64,000 nucleotides of DNA from assembly GCA_963815445.1 (NCBI GenBank), contig CAWFGV010000011.1, positions 744,001-808,000 of the forward strand, read 5' to 3'. The DNA is from JANLYC01 sp963815445. Its GTDB lineage: Bacteria; Actinomycetota; Actinomycetes; Propionibacteriales; Nocardioidaceae. The number at the start of each line of letters is the position of its first letter. Position 1 is the first letter of the stretch. Positions 1-7,218 of this stretch are shown piece by piece. The position numbers and the translations under genes were made by a program. Under the pieces are notes generated by a model. It saw only the letters and a list, made by a program, of their open reading frames with translations. It did not search any database and was not told where the DNA came from.

Positions 1-270
1 ACGCTCGAGGAGCATGTCCCAGTGCGTGCGGGCAGGCTTGTCCGCCTTTGCCTCAGGCTGCTGGCCGTCGCGCTGCCGAGACTCGGCTCCGCAGCGGGGG
101 CATTCCCATGTGAAGGGGATCTCGGCCTCGGCGGCCATCGGGATGTCGAACTCGTGGCCGTTCGAGCAGTCGTAGACGACGTGCTGGCGCGGTGCGAACT
201 CGATCCCGCTCTCGTCCTCGAACGACGTGCCGCCAAGCCGTGAACCTCGAAGGGTTGCTCGCTCTGACAT
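1..270 (-). CDS. rbpA: RNA polymerase-binding protein RbpA (3' end cut by window edge)
   Basis: Reading minus from an ATG at 270 gives 90 codons open to base 1, so the C-terminus lies outside the window. The N-terminus carries the LRGSRLG and APRQ motifs of RbpA. The middle has a Cys pair (CPRC) in the RbpA core domain, and the last visible residues are RTHWDMLLER, the start of the sigma-interacting region. RbpA is a small actinobacterial protein (about 110-125 residues) that binds RNA polymerase and group I/II sigma factors and stabilises the open complex. A purine-rich GGGGAG lies about 9 nt before the ATG. Family identity is strong; only the missing C-terminus is unseen. Confidence 0.93.
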   Translation of the reverse strand, partial: MSERATLRGSRLGGTSFEDESGIEFAPRQHVVYDCSNGHEFDIPMAAEAEIPFTWECPRCGAESRQRDGQQPEAKADKPARTHWDMLLER

Positions 271-584
271 ATGGTGTGACTCCCCGCTCCGGTAGGTGCT
301 GTTCCCCGTGGTGACTCATTGGACCTGATCGACTTCTTCGACCGGTGATTCGACGCCGCTGCGACAACGGATTGCTGGTCGTCTCGTGGAGACCACGATG
401 ACATGGGTGCCAACGACCGACGGTCTCCGAAGATTCCCGTGGCGGCGATGAATCCGATGCCCCCGATGATTCCGCAATGGCCTGAGATTCGGCTGAGGGA
501 TCGCCGTCAACTGCCTCGCGTCCGCTACCCGACCTGTACCCCATGATGCCGTATTAATGCCGGTATCAGGCATAAATTCTGATC
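271..584. other. Gene-poor stretch upstream of rbpA with a short AT-rich repeated island
   Basis: I see no convincing gene here; minus-strand open frames are Arg/Pro-rich shadows without motifs. The stretch presumably holds the rbpA promoter and leader. Bases 546-573 form an AT-rich island in a GC-rich setting. It contains two direct copies of ATGCCG(G)TAT 12 bp apart (546 and 558) followed by an inverted GGCAT. This could be a regulatory site or the tail of the phosphodiesterase transcript. I could not assign -10/-35 boxes with confidence. Confidence 0.4.
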
Positions 585-1400
585 TTACCCCCGCCAGATG
601 CCGCGGGACTCGAAAACCTCCCGCAGCCGATCGAGCCGGTCGGTCATGATCGCGTCGACCCCGAGGTCGAGGAGGCGGTGCATCTCGCCGGGCTCGTCGA
701 TCGTCCAGACATGGACCTGTTTCCCGATCTCGTGCATCCGCTCGACGAACGTTGCCGTGACGATCTCGAGATGCCCGCGCCGTGGCGGGACCTGCGCGGC
801 GAGCCCGCGAGCGCCGGCCAGGGTGCGCAGGGGCGTGGTCGGCAGCAGCCGCAGGGCCGCGACCCCGGGCAGCGAGTATGCCGTCGCCACTCGGGGGCCC
901 AGCCGGCCACGCAGCCGGTGCAGGCGGCGGGCCGAGAACGTCGCCACGCACACCCGGTCCCAGGCCTGCTGTTCCTGAAGGCAGCGGGCCAGCGGCTCGA
1001 CGGCGGCGTCGGCCTTGGCATCGATGTTGACGCGGACGTCCGGCCAGGTGGAGAGGATGTCACTGAGCAGGGGGATCGCCTCCCGACCACCGATCCGGGC
1101 TCTGGCGATGCGGTCGTAGTCGAGCTCGGCCACGACGCCCGAGGCATCGGTCACGCGGTCCAGTGCCGGATCGTGGAAGGCGACCAGGACCCCGTCGCGC
1201 GTGACGTGCACGTCGGTCTCCAGATGGCGGTAACCCATCGCGATCGCGGCCTCGAAGGCGAGCATGGTGTTCTCCAGGCCGACCTGGCTACCGGTCAGCG
1301 CGCCACCACGATGCGCGAACGGGACCGGCAGACCACCTGAGTCGAAGAACGGGTAGTCGGCCGCCCGGCGGGCTCGGCCGAACCTCCGTGTCCCGCTCAC
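585..1400 (-). CDS. Glycerophosphodiester phosphodiesterase (GDPD family)
   Basis: Hydrolyses glycerophosphodiesters (deacylated phospholipids) to glycerol-3-phosphate and an alcohol. With the GTG start at 1400 it is 271 residues, normal for the family. HRGG at about residue 30 and the metal-binding ETDVH at about 61-65, followed by HD at 76-77, match the GDPD catalytic site. The C-terminal VHVWTID and GVDAIMTDR are typical of the barrel end. A longer frame reaches 1631 but would run through the divergent zinc-ribbon gene at 1432, so the GTG at 1400 is preferred. No signal peptide is seen, suggesting a cytoplasmic enzyme. Confidence 0.85.
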   Translation of the reverse strand: MSGTRRFGRARRAADYPFFDSGGLPVPFAHRGGALTGSQVGLENTMLAFEAAIAMGYRHLETDVHVTRDGVLVAFHDPALDRVTDASGVVAELDYDRIARARIGGREAIPLLSDILSTWPDVRVNIDAKADAAVEPLARCLQEQQAWDRVCVATFSARRLHRLRGRLGPRVATAYSLPGVAALRLLPTTPLRTLAGARGLAAQVPPRRGHLEIVTATFVERMHEIGKQVHVWTIDEPGEMHRLLDLGVDAIMTDRLDRLREVFESRGIWRG

Positions 1401-1431
1401 AGCTGGCAAGTATGACGCGTTACGGTGGGGC

Positions 1432-1698
1432 ATGGCCGCAATGACATGTCCCCAGTGCAGCTCTGAGATGGTCGAACGTCGACGAGGCGGAGTCACGGTC
1501 GCGCAGTGCACGTCTTGTGAGGGTCTGTTTCTGGCCAGGATCGACCTGGGCATCCTGATCGAGCAGGAGAACGACTGGCACGTCTCGTCGGGTCCGGGCA
1601 CCCAGCCGATCCCGCGAATCGTGCCCGGCATGACGCCACCTCACGACTACGCCGCGGCCAGGCAGGCTCGCAGCTACATCGACGAGCTGTTCGGGTAG
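1432..1698 (+). CDS. Small TFIIB-type zinc-ribbon protein
   Basis: 88 residues. Two cysteine pairs, CPQC at about 6-9 and CTSC at about 26-29, form a zinc ribbon of the zf-TFIIB type, followed by GLFLARIDLGILIEQEN, the usual layout of these small bacterial proteins. The C-terminus is acidic and helical. The start could also be the ATG at 1441, three codons in. A tacggt hexamer just upstream could be a -10 with almost no leader. It diverges from the phosphodiesterase gene and converges with lemA. The molecular role of this family is not established. Confidence 0.8.
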   Translation: MAAMTCPQCSSEMVERRRGGVTVAQCTSCEGLFLARIDLGILIEQENDWHVSSGPGTQPIPRIVPGMTPPHDYAAARQARSYIDELFG

Positions 1699-1714
1699 TC
1701 CTCACGTCACTCAC

Positions 1715-2311
1715 TCAGCCAGCGGCAGGATCCGGTGCCTCTCCCTCGGACTCGAACGAGACGGCGACCGGTTGGGCGATCGACGCGTCGGCGATCTCGA
1801 AGAACGACGCCAGCTCGAAATGCCCCATGGACGCGATGACACTGGACGGGAACGCCTGCACGCGAGTGTTGTAGTCACGAACGTTGCCGTTGTAGAAGCG
1901 CCGTGCTGCGGCCAGTCGGTCCTCGGTCTCGCCGAGCTCGTGTTGAAGCTGTCGAAAGTTGCCGCTCGCCTTGAGCTCCGGGTACGCCTCCGCAACGGCG
2001 AGCAGGCCGCCGAGACGTTGAGTCACGGCAGTCTCGGCACGCTCGCGGACGGCGGTCGTAGCGCTCACCGCCTGGATGGCGGCCGCGCGGGCGGCGGCGA
2101 TGGACTCCAGCACGGCCTTCTCGTGCGCGGCGTAGCCCTTGACGGTCGCGACCAGGTTGGGAATCAGGTCGTGTCGACGCTGCAGCTCGACGTCGATGTC
2201 GCGCCACGAGTCGGCGATGAGCTGTCGCTGCCCGACAAAGCGGTTGTAGGAGACGATGCCGATCATCGCCACCACGGCGACGACGCCGAGCGCGATCCAT
2301 ACCGCGATCAC
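1715..2311 (-). CDS. lemA: LemA family membrane protein
   Basis: 198 residues. One N-terminal hydrophobic segment (about residues 2-18) is followed by the LemA core with NRFVGQRQLIADSW and DIELQRRHDLIPNLV-like signatures (here DVELQRRHDLIPNLV) and long helices. LemA proteins are single-pass and largely extracytoplasmic helical bundles; their biochemical role is unclear. The ATG at 2311 overlaps by 4 bases the end of the upstream fragment (2308), so it appears to be the distal gene of a small minus-strand operon that includes the 235-residue membrane protein. Confidence 0.88.
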   Translation of the reverse strand: MIAVWIALGVVAVVAMIGIVSYNRFVGQRQLIADSWRDIDVELQRRHDLIPNLVATVKGYAAHEKAVLESIAAARAAAIQAVSATTAVRERAETAVTQRLGGLLAVAEAYPELKASGNFRQLQHELGETEDRLAAARRFYNGNVRDYNTRVQAFPSSVIASMGHFELASFFEIADASIAQPVAVSFESEGEAPDPAAG

Positions 2312-2597
2312 GAGACCACCTCAGTCCTTCCAGCCGGTTCGCCTCCGTGATCCTGCCACACGAAACCCGGGACGCCACGGAGGACGACGAACAGCTGGTC
2401 GAGGTGCCGCGTGATCTCCTCCGGCTTGCCGCTCCAGCTGTCGAGGTTCAGTAGATCGCCGTTACGAAGTGCCCAGCTGTCCCGGGGGTAGGTCATGAGT
2501 TGCTCCATCACGCCGGGGTTGAGTACCGCCGACGCGAACTTCCGGTCGTCACATCGGACGGTGAAGGCCCGGTTGAACTCCTCGGACTCGAGCTCCC
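2308..2597 (-). pseudogene. Truncated tandem copy of the C-terminus of the neighbouring membrane protein
   Basis: The frame reads through ELESEEFNRAFTV, DDRKFASA, SWALRNGDLL, VLRGVPGFVWQDHGG and stops at 2308. Each piece matches, in order, the last ~100 residues of the 235-residue protein just upstream (LESEEFNRAFTV, DDRKFASA, DWDIRGGDFV, VLRGLPDFVWTDHGG). A TGA lies just before the homology begins, and no membrane segment or N-terminal domain is present. It therefore looks like the remnant of a partial tandem duplication. A 67-residue protein could start at the ATG at 2511. Its 3' end overlaps lemA by 4 bases, so it may still be read for coupling. Confidence 0.7.
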
Positions 2598-2636
2598 CTG
2601 GATGACACCTTCAGCGCGCCGGTTCGAGCCGGCCGA

Positions 2637-3344
2637 TCACGTTTCCACCTCCGGCGGTAGGGCAACCGGTCGTCCGCCGTGGTCCGTCCAGACGAAGTCC
2701 GGAAGGCCGCGCAGCACGGTGAGCATCGCGTCGCATCGGTGGGCGATCGATGTCGGCTCGAGCCGGCCGGAGTCGATCGACACGAAGTCGCCACCGCGAA
2801 TGTCCCAGTCGACGTCGCGGTAGTCCAGCAGCGCCTGCATCGTGCGCGGATGCAGTGCCGCCGAGGCGAACTTGCGGTCGTCACTGGTCACGGTGAAGGC
2901 GCGGTTGAACTCCTCAGACTCCAGCTGGATGTCGGTGTTGAACAGTCGTCCGAACATGCGAGAGACACCGTTCTCGGGGGTGATGCCGAGGCCCGGAAGC
3001 CCGGTGCCGAGCAACAACCCGACCACCGAGTACCGGTGCGACGTCGTGGTCCGGTTGCCCTTGGCGTCGGTCGAATGGGTCTCGTAGGAGTACTCCATCG
3101 CTATCAGGTCCAGCCCGTCGTACGTGCCGAGCATCGCGTTCTCGGAACGCCGGTGGTCACCTTTCCCGAACGGGTCACCGTCCCAGCGCCCGACGAACTC
3201 GGGCGCCTCGTCGACGTAGCGCCAGCCCTGCGCGTTCGCGAACGCGATCAACGCCTGTTCGCGCTTGTAGTTGTAGTACGCCACCAGCCCGACGATGGCC
3301 AGGATGGCGAGTCCGATCAGCACGAACGGGCCGATCCCACTCAT
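2637..3344 (-). CDS. Single-pass membrane protein, possible LemA partner (DUF3137-like)
   Basis: 235 residues with one N-terminal membrane helix (about 5-24), then YYNYKREQALIAFANAQGWRY and a soluble domain. The arrangement (short anchor, then a domain beginning with a region about wrapping long-word 'A..NGW.Y' and containing GRWDGDPF and EFNRAFTV) resembles proteins found beside LemA, some classed as DUF3137; I did not confirm the family. It lies in the same minus-strand group as lemA, separated only by the truncated copy of its own C-terminus. Function unknown; an envelope role is inferred from the anchor and from lemA. Confidence 0.65.
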   Translation of the reverse strand: MSGIGPFVLIGLAILAIVGLVAYYNYKREQALIAFANAQGWRYVDEAPEFVGRWDGDPFGKGDHRRSENAMLGTYDGLDLIAMEYSYETHSTDAKGNRTTTSHRYSVVGLLLGTGLPGLGITPENGVSRMFGRLFNTDIQLESEEFNRAFTVTSDDRKFASAALHPRTMQALLDYRDVDWDIRGGDFVSIDSGRLEPTSIAHRCDAMLTVLRGLPDFVWTDHGGRPVALPPEVET

Positions 3345-3378
3345 GAAGTCTCCCCCTGGAGTCGCTGACGTCTGGTGG

Positions 3379-4908
3379 CTAGATGTCGCGGAACGTCTCG
3401 ATCTGTGCGCCGAGGGCGTTCAACCGCTCGGCCAGGTCTTCGTAACCGCGGTTGATGACGTAGACGTTGCGCAGGACCGACGTTCCCTTGGCCGCCATCA
3501 TCGCCAGCAAGATGACGACCGCAGGTCGCAGCGCTGGCGGACACATCAGCTCGGCGGCGGACCAGCGTGTCGGGCCCTCGACGAGCACCCGGTGCGGATC
3601 GAGCAGGGTGACTCCGGCGCCGAGCTTGGTGAGCTCGGTCAGGTAGATCGCCCGGTTCTCGTAGACCCAGTCATGGATCATCGTCTGGCCGGTGGCGGTG
3701 GCGGCGATCACCGAGAAGAACGGCAGATTGTCGATGTTGAGGCCCGGGAAGGGCATCGGGTGGATCTTGTCGATCGGTGCGTGCAGCGTCGACGGCTTGG
3801 TCGTGAGGTCGACCAGACGAGTGTGCCCGTTGCCGGCCAGGTACTCGTCCGTGCGCTCATACTGCAAGCCCATCTCTTCCAGCAGGGCCAGCTCGATCTC
3901 GAGGAACTCGATGGGGACGCGACGGATCGTGATCTCGGACTCGGTGACGATCGCCGCGGCGAGCAGGCTCATCGCCTCGATCGGATCCTCTGAGGGTGCG
4001 TAGTCCACGTCGACGGAGATGTGGGCGACACCTCTCACCGTCAGCGTCGTGGTCCCGATCCCGTCGATACCGACACCGAGCTTCGTGAGGAAGAAGCAGA
4101 GGTCCTGGACCATGTAGTTCGGGCTGGCGTTGCGAATCACCGTCGTGCCCGGATGCCGGGCGGCGGCGAGCAGCGCGTTCTCGGTCACCGTGTCGCCTCG
4201 TTCGGTGAGCACGATCGGACGCGCCGGCACGACTGCCACGCCCACCTGCCCGTGGTAGCTGCCCTCCGTGGCCTTGACCTCGAGGCCGAACGGGCGCAGC
4301 GCCGACATGTGTGGCTCGACCGTGCGGGTACCCAGGTCGCACCCGCCGGCATACGGAAGCTCGAACTGGTCCCGCTCGTGCAGCAGCGGCCCGAGGAACA
4401 TGATGATGCTGCGGGTCCGTCGCGCGGCCTCCTGGTCGATGCTCGAGAGGTCGAGCAGCTCCGGCGTGATGAGCTCGAGGTCGTTGTCGTCGTTGAGCCA
4501 GGTCCACTTCACGCCGATGCTGCCGAGGACCTCGAGGATCCGGTTGACCTCCTCGATCCGTGCGACCTTGCGCAGTGTCGTCCGGCCCTTGTTCAGCAAC
4601 GACGCGCACAGCAACGCGACTCCGGCGTTCTTGCTCGTCTTGACCTCGATCGAGCCCGAGAGCCGGGTGCCGCCGACGACGCGCAGGTGCATGGGACCAG
4701 GAGCGCCGAGCGAGACGATCTCGGAGTCGAGTGCTTCGCCGATCCGCGCCAACATCTCGAGGCTGAGGTTCTGATGGCCGCGTTCGATGCGGTTGATGGC
4801 GCTCTGGCTCGTGCCGAGCACATCGGCGAGCTGGGTCTGGGTGTAACCCCGGTGCTTGCGCGCATCACGGATGAGGTTGCCGATCCGGTTCAGGTAGTCC
4901 TCACTCAT
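3379..4908 (-). CDS. XRE DNA-binding domain fused to a MurA-like UDP-GlcNAc enolpyruvyl transferase
   Basis: 509 residues. Residues about 8-65 are an XRE helix-turn-helix (RKHRGYTQTQLADVLGTSQ, SAINRIERG). Residues about 73-505 are an EPSP-synthase/MurA fold. MurA active-site features are visible: KTSKNAG (K93, N94) and YAGGCDLGTR with a Cys (C190) where MurA has its PEP-reactive Cys. MurA makes the first committed peptidoglycan precursor from UDP-GlcNAc and PEP. Because the catalytic residues are kept, it may be an active enzyme that also binds DNA, or a UDP-GlcNAc-sensing repressor. It sits next to glmS, which feeds UDP-GlcNAc synthesis. A perfect inverted repeat overlaps the promoter/leader. 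Confidence 0.88.
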   Translation of the reverse strand: MSEDYLNRIGNLIRDARKHRGYTQTQLADVLGTSQSAINRIERGHQNLSLEMLARIGEALDSEIVSLGAPGPMHLRVVGGTRLSGSIEVKTSKNAGVALLCASLLNKGRTTLRKVARIEEVNRILEVLGSIGVKWTWLNDDNDLELITPELLDLSSIDQEAARRTRSIIMFLGPLLHERDQFELPYAGGCDLGTRTVEPHMSALRPFGLEVKATEGSYHGQVGVAVVPARPIVLTERGDTVTENALLAAARHPGTTVIRNASPNYMVQDLCFFLTKLGVGIDGIGTTTLTVRGVAHISVDVDYAPSEDPIEAMSLLAAAIVTESEITIRRVPIEFLEIELALLEEMGLQYERTDEYLAGNGHTRLVDLTTKPSTLHAPIDKIHPMPFPGLNIDNLPFFSVIAATATGQTMIHDWVYENRAIYLTELTKLGAGVTLLDPHRVLVEGPTRWSAAELMCPPALRPAVVILLAMMAAKGTSVLRNVYVINRGYEDLAERLNALGAQIETFRDI

Positions 4909-4919
4909 GCAACTGACGG

Positions 4920-4937
4920 TATCTCATATGTGAGATA
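4920..4937. promoter_or_regulatory. Perfect palindrome, likely operator of the XRE-MurA gene
   Basis: TATCTCA (4920-4926), spacer TATG, TGAGATA (4931-4937): a perfect 7-bp inverted repeat centred about 20 bp before the ATG at 4908. It is AT-rich in a GC-rich region and lies where the -10 or start of transcription should be. Short-spaced palindromes are typical targets of XRE-type repressors, so autoregulation by the downstream gene's own N-terminal domain is inferred. Confidence 0.6.
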
Positions 4938-5000
4938 ACGCAAACGACCCCGCGTCGTGTCGTCGGCTGCAGTGAGGCCTCATGGCAGGCACCTGCGGAC

Positions 5001-6821
5001 TCATTCGACAGTGACGGACTTGGCGAGGTTACGCGGCTTGTCGATGTCGTGACCCAGCTTCAGCGCTGCATGGTAGGCGAGGAGCTGAAGCGGGATCGTC
5101 AACAGGATGGGGTCCAGCTCAGGCTCGTTGCGGGGTACGTCGATCCGGACGGCTTCGATGTCGCCGAGGTCGACCTCGGCGTGCCCCACGACGACGAGTG
5201 GCCCCTTGCGGGCGGCGATCTCATGAAGCGCCCCGACGTTCCGTCCGCTCAGGTCGTCTGCCGGCACGATCGCCACGGTGGGCACGTCCTCGCTGATCAG
5301 GGCCAGTGGGCCGTGCTTGAGCTCAGACGTCTGGTACGCCTCGGCGTGCCGATAGGAGATCTCCTTGAACTTCTGCGCGCCCTCACGAGCCACCGGGTAG
5401 CCACGCACCCGGCCGATGAAGAACAGGCTCTCCGCCTCAGCGAGCTGTACTGCGATGGCCGCCAGGCTCTCGTCCTGGTCGAGGATGTCGGTGATCTGCT
5501 CGGGCAGCTTGCGCAGGCCCTCGATGATGCGTCTGCCGTCGGCGATCGACAGGTCGCGCACACGCCCGAGGTGGAGTGCCAGCAGCGCGAAGCCGATGCT
5601 CATCGTCGTCAACGCCTTCGTCGACGCGACGGCGACCTCGGGTCCGGCGTGCAGGTAGATGCCACCGTCGCACTCCCGTGCGATGGCGGAGCCCACGACG
5701 TTGATGAGGCCGACGACCCGGCCGCCCTTGCGCTTGATCTCCTGCACGGCGAGCAGGGTGTCGACCGTCTCACCCGACTGGCTCACGGCGACGTACAACG
5801 TGTCTGCCTCGATCACGGGGTTGCGGTAGCGAAACTCCGACGCCGCCTCGGCATCGGCGGGGAGGCGGGCGAGGTCCTCGATCATGCCGGCGCCGAGCTG
5901 GCCCACGTAGTACGCGGATCCGCAGCCCAGGATCTTGACCCTCCTGATCGCACGCGCCTCACGGGCGTCGAGGTTGAGACCGCCGAGGTGGGCGGTGCCG
6001 AAGCGGTCGTCGAGGCGGCCGCGCACGATCCGCTCGGCGGCCTTCGGCTGCTCGAGGATCTCCTTGCGCATGAAGTGCTGGTGGACGCCGGCGTCGTAGT
6101 CCTCGACCGTGACGTCGACGGTGGTGGCCTGCTTGACCGTGCGCTGTCGGTCGGCGGTGAAGGTCGTGTAACCACCGGCCGTCAGGGTCGCGAGCTCGCC
6201 GTCGTCGAGATGAACGACCTGCCGCGTGTACCGCACCAGCGCCGCGAGGTCGCTCGCCACATGCATCTCGCGCTCTCCGACGCCGAGGATCAGCGGTGAG
6301 CCGTTGCGAGCGACCACGATGCGGTCGGGGTAGTCGGCGTGCATGACCGCGATCCCGAAGGTGCCGTCGATCTGGTCAAGGGCTTCCAGCACAGCCTCCT
6401 CGAGCGTGTCCGCCGAGGATCGGCCGATGAGATGGCTGAGGACCTCGGTGTCGGTCTCGGACAGCAGCTCGACGCCCTGCTGGCTCAGGCGGTCACGCAG
6501 CGCCGACGCGTTGTCGATGATGCCGTTGTGCACCACCGCGACCTTGCCGGTCGCGTCGAGGTGCGGGTGTGCGTTGACGTCGGTGGCCGCCCCGTGCGTG
6601 GCCCACCGGGTATGGCCGATGCCGACCTTGCCGCTGAACCGCTTCGGAAGCGCGGTCTCGAGGTCACGGACGCGGCCCGCCTGCTTGGCGACCTTGACCC
6701 CACCCGTCGACAGCACCGCTACCCCCGCAGAGTCGTAACCGCGGTACTCGAGCCGGCTCAGCCCTTCGAGAATGAGAGGCGCCGCGGTCTGACCTCCGAC
6801 GTACCCGACGATTCCGCACAT
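5001..6821 (-). CDS. glmS: Glutamine--fructose-6-phosphate aminotransferase (isomerizing)
   Basis: 606 residues, the usual length. It converts fructose-6-phosphate and glutamine to glucosamine-6-phosphate, the entry step to UDP-GlcNAc. It starts MCGIVGYVG with the N-terminal nucleophile Cys2. The glutaminase domain contains GHTRWATHG and HNGIIDN. Two SIS isomerase domains follow (CGSAYYVG, SQSGETVDTL, STKALTT, LKHGPLALI). It ends LAKSVTVE, the conserved GlmS C-terminus that forms part of the active site. A small conserved gene ends 9 bases upstream, so both are likely co-transcribed; the XRE-MurA gene follows downstream. Confidence 0.96.
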   Translation of the reverse strand: MCGIVGYVGGQTAAPLILEGLSRLEYRGYDSAGVAVLSTGGVKVAKQAGRVRDLETALPKRFSGKVGIGHTRWATHGAATDVNAHPHLDATGKVAVVHNGIIDNASALRDRLSQQGVELLSETDTEVLSHLIGRSSADTLEEAVLEALDQIDGTFGIAVMHADYPDRIVVARNGSPLILGVGEREMHVASDLAALVRYTRQVVHLDDGELATLTAGGYTTFTADRQRTVKQATTVDVTVEDYDAGVHQHFMRKEILEQPKAAERIVRGRLDDRFGTAHLGGLNLDAREARAIRRVKILGCGSAYYVGQLGAGMIEDLARLPADAEAASEFRYRNPVIEADTLYVAVSQSGETVDTLLAVQEIKRKGGRVVGLINVVGSAIARECDGGIYLHAGPEVAVASTKALTTMSIGFALLALHLGRVRDLSIADGRRIIEGLRKLPEQITDILDQDESLAAIAVQLAEAESLFFIGRVRGYPVAREGAQKFKEISYRHAEAYQTSELKHGPLALISEDVPTVAIVPADDLSGRNVGALHEIAARKGPLVVVGHAEVDLGDIEAVRIDVPRNEPELDPILLTIPLQLLAYHAALKLGHDIDKPRNLAKSVTVE

Positions 6822-6830
6822 ACTGGCTCC

Positions 6831-7091
6831 TTAGCCGTAGACGATGCGCCGTAGCTGGCGCTCGGACAACGATGGGGCCGCGACAACCCGCTGGGACAGC
6901 TCACGACCGATCTGGACGAAGATCTCCGGGTTGCGCAGGCCGTCCGCCTGCAGGTCCTCGTGCCGGCGGCGGACAAACGTCTCGGCCGGCTCGGAGAAGT
7001 AGGCCACGACGTCGGCGATCACGCGGGACGCCTCGGCAGGGGAGAGCCCCGTGCTGGCGGCCACGCGGCTGACCAGATCCGATTCGGGCAT
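6831..7091 (-). CDS. Small conserved protein upstream of glmS, function unknown
   Basis: 86 residues from the ATG at 7091 (an upstream ATG at 7127 is less likely because the extra residues look non-coding). The N-terminal half LVSRVAASTGLSPAEASRVIADVVAYF looks like a short helical bundle. The C-terminal half is basic with RRRHEDLQADGLRNPEIF and SERQLRRIVYG. I do not recognise a named family. The N-terminal helices recall the start of HU-like proteins, but the DNA-binding arm is absent. Only 9 bases separate its stop from the glmS start, which argues for one operon. Confidence 0.6.
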   Translation of the reverse strand: MPESDLVSRVAASTGLSPAEASRVIADVVAYFSEPAETFVRRRHEDLQADGLRNPEIFVQIGRELSQRVVAAPSLSERQLRRIVYG

Positions 7092-7218
7092 GACGACGAT
7101 GATGGCACCTGCCGACTGAAATTCCAAGAATTTGCCCGTGATCGGGCAGGAATACGTCGTTCGACACGGTCATGGGCCGCACCGTGGGCGACTGCGGTGC
7201 TCCGCTAGCCTCTCCGGC

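Noticed and set aside
53..544. Minus-strand frame of 163 residues across rbpA
   Set aside because: rbpA in another frame explains the sequence with clear motifs; this one is Arg/Ser/Pro-rich and unsupported.
6831..7091. HU-like DNA-binding protein
   Set aside because: The N-terminal helices resemble HU, but the beta-arm and proline-tipped DNA-binding part are missing, so no such call is made.
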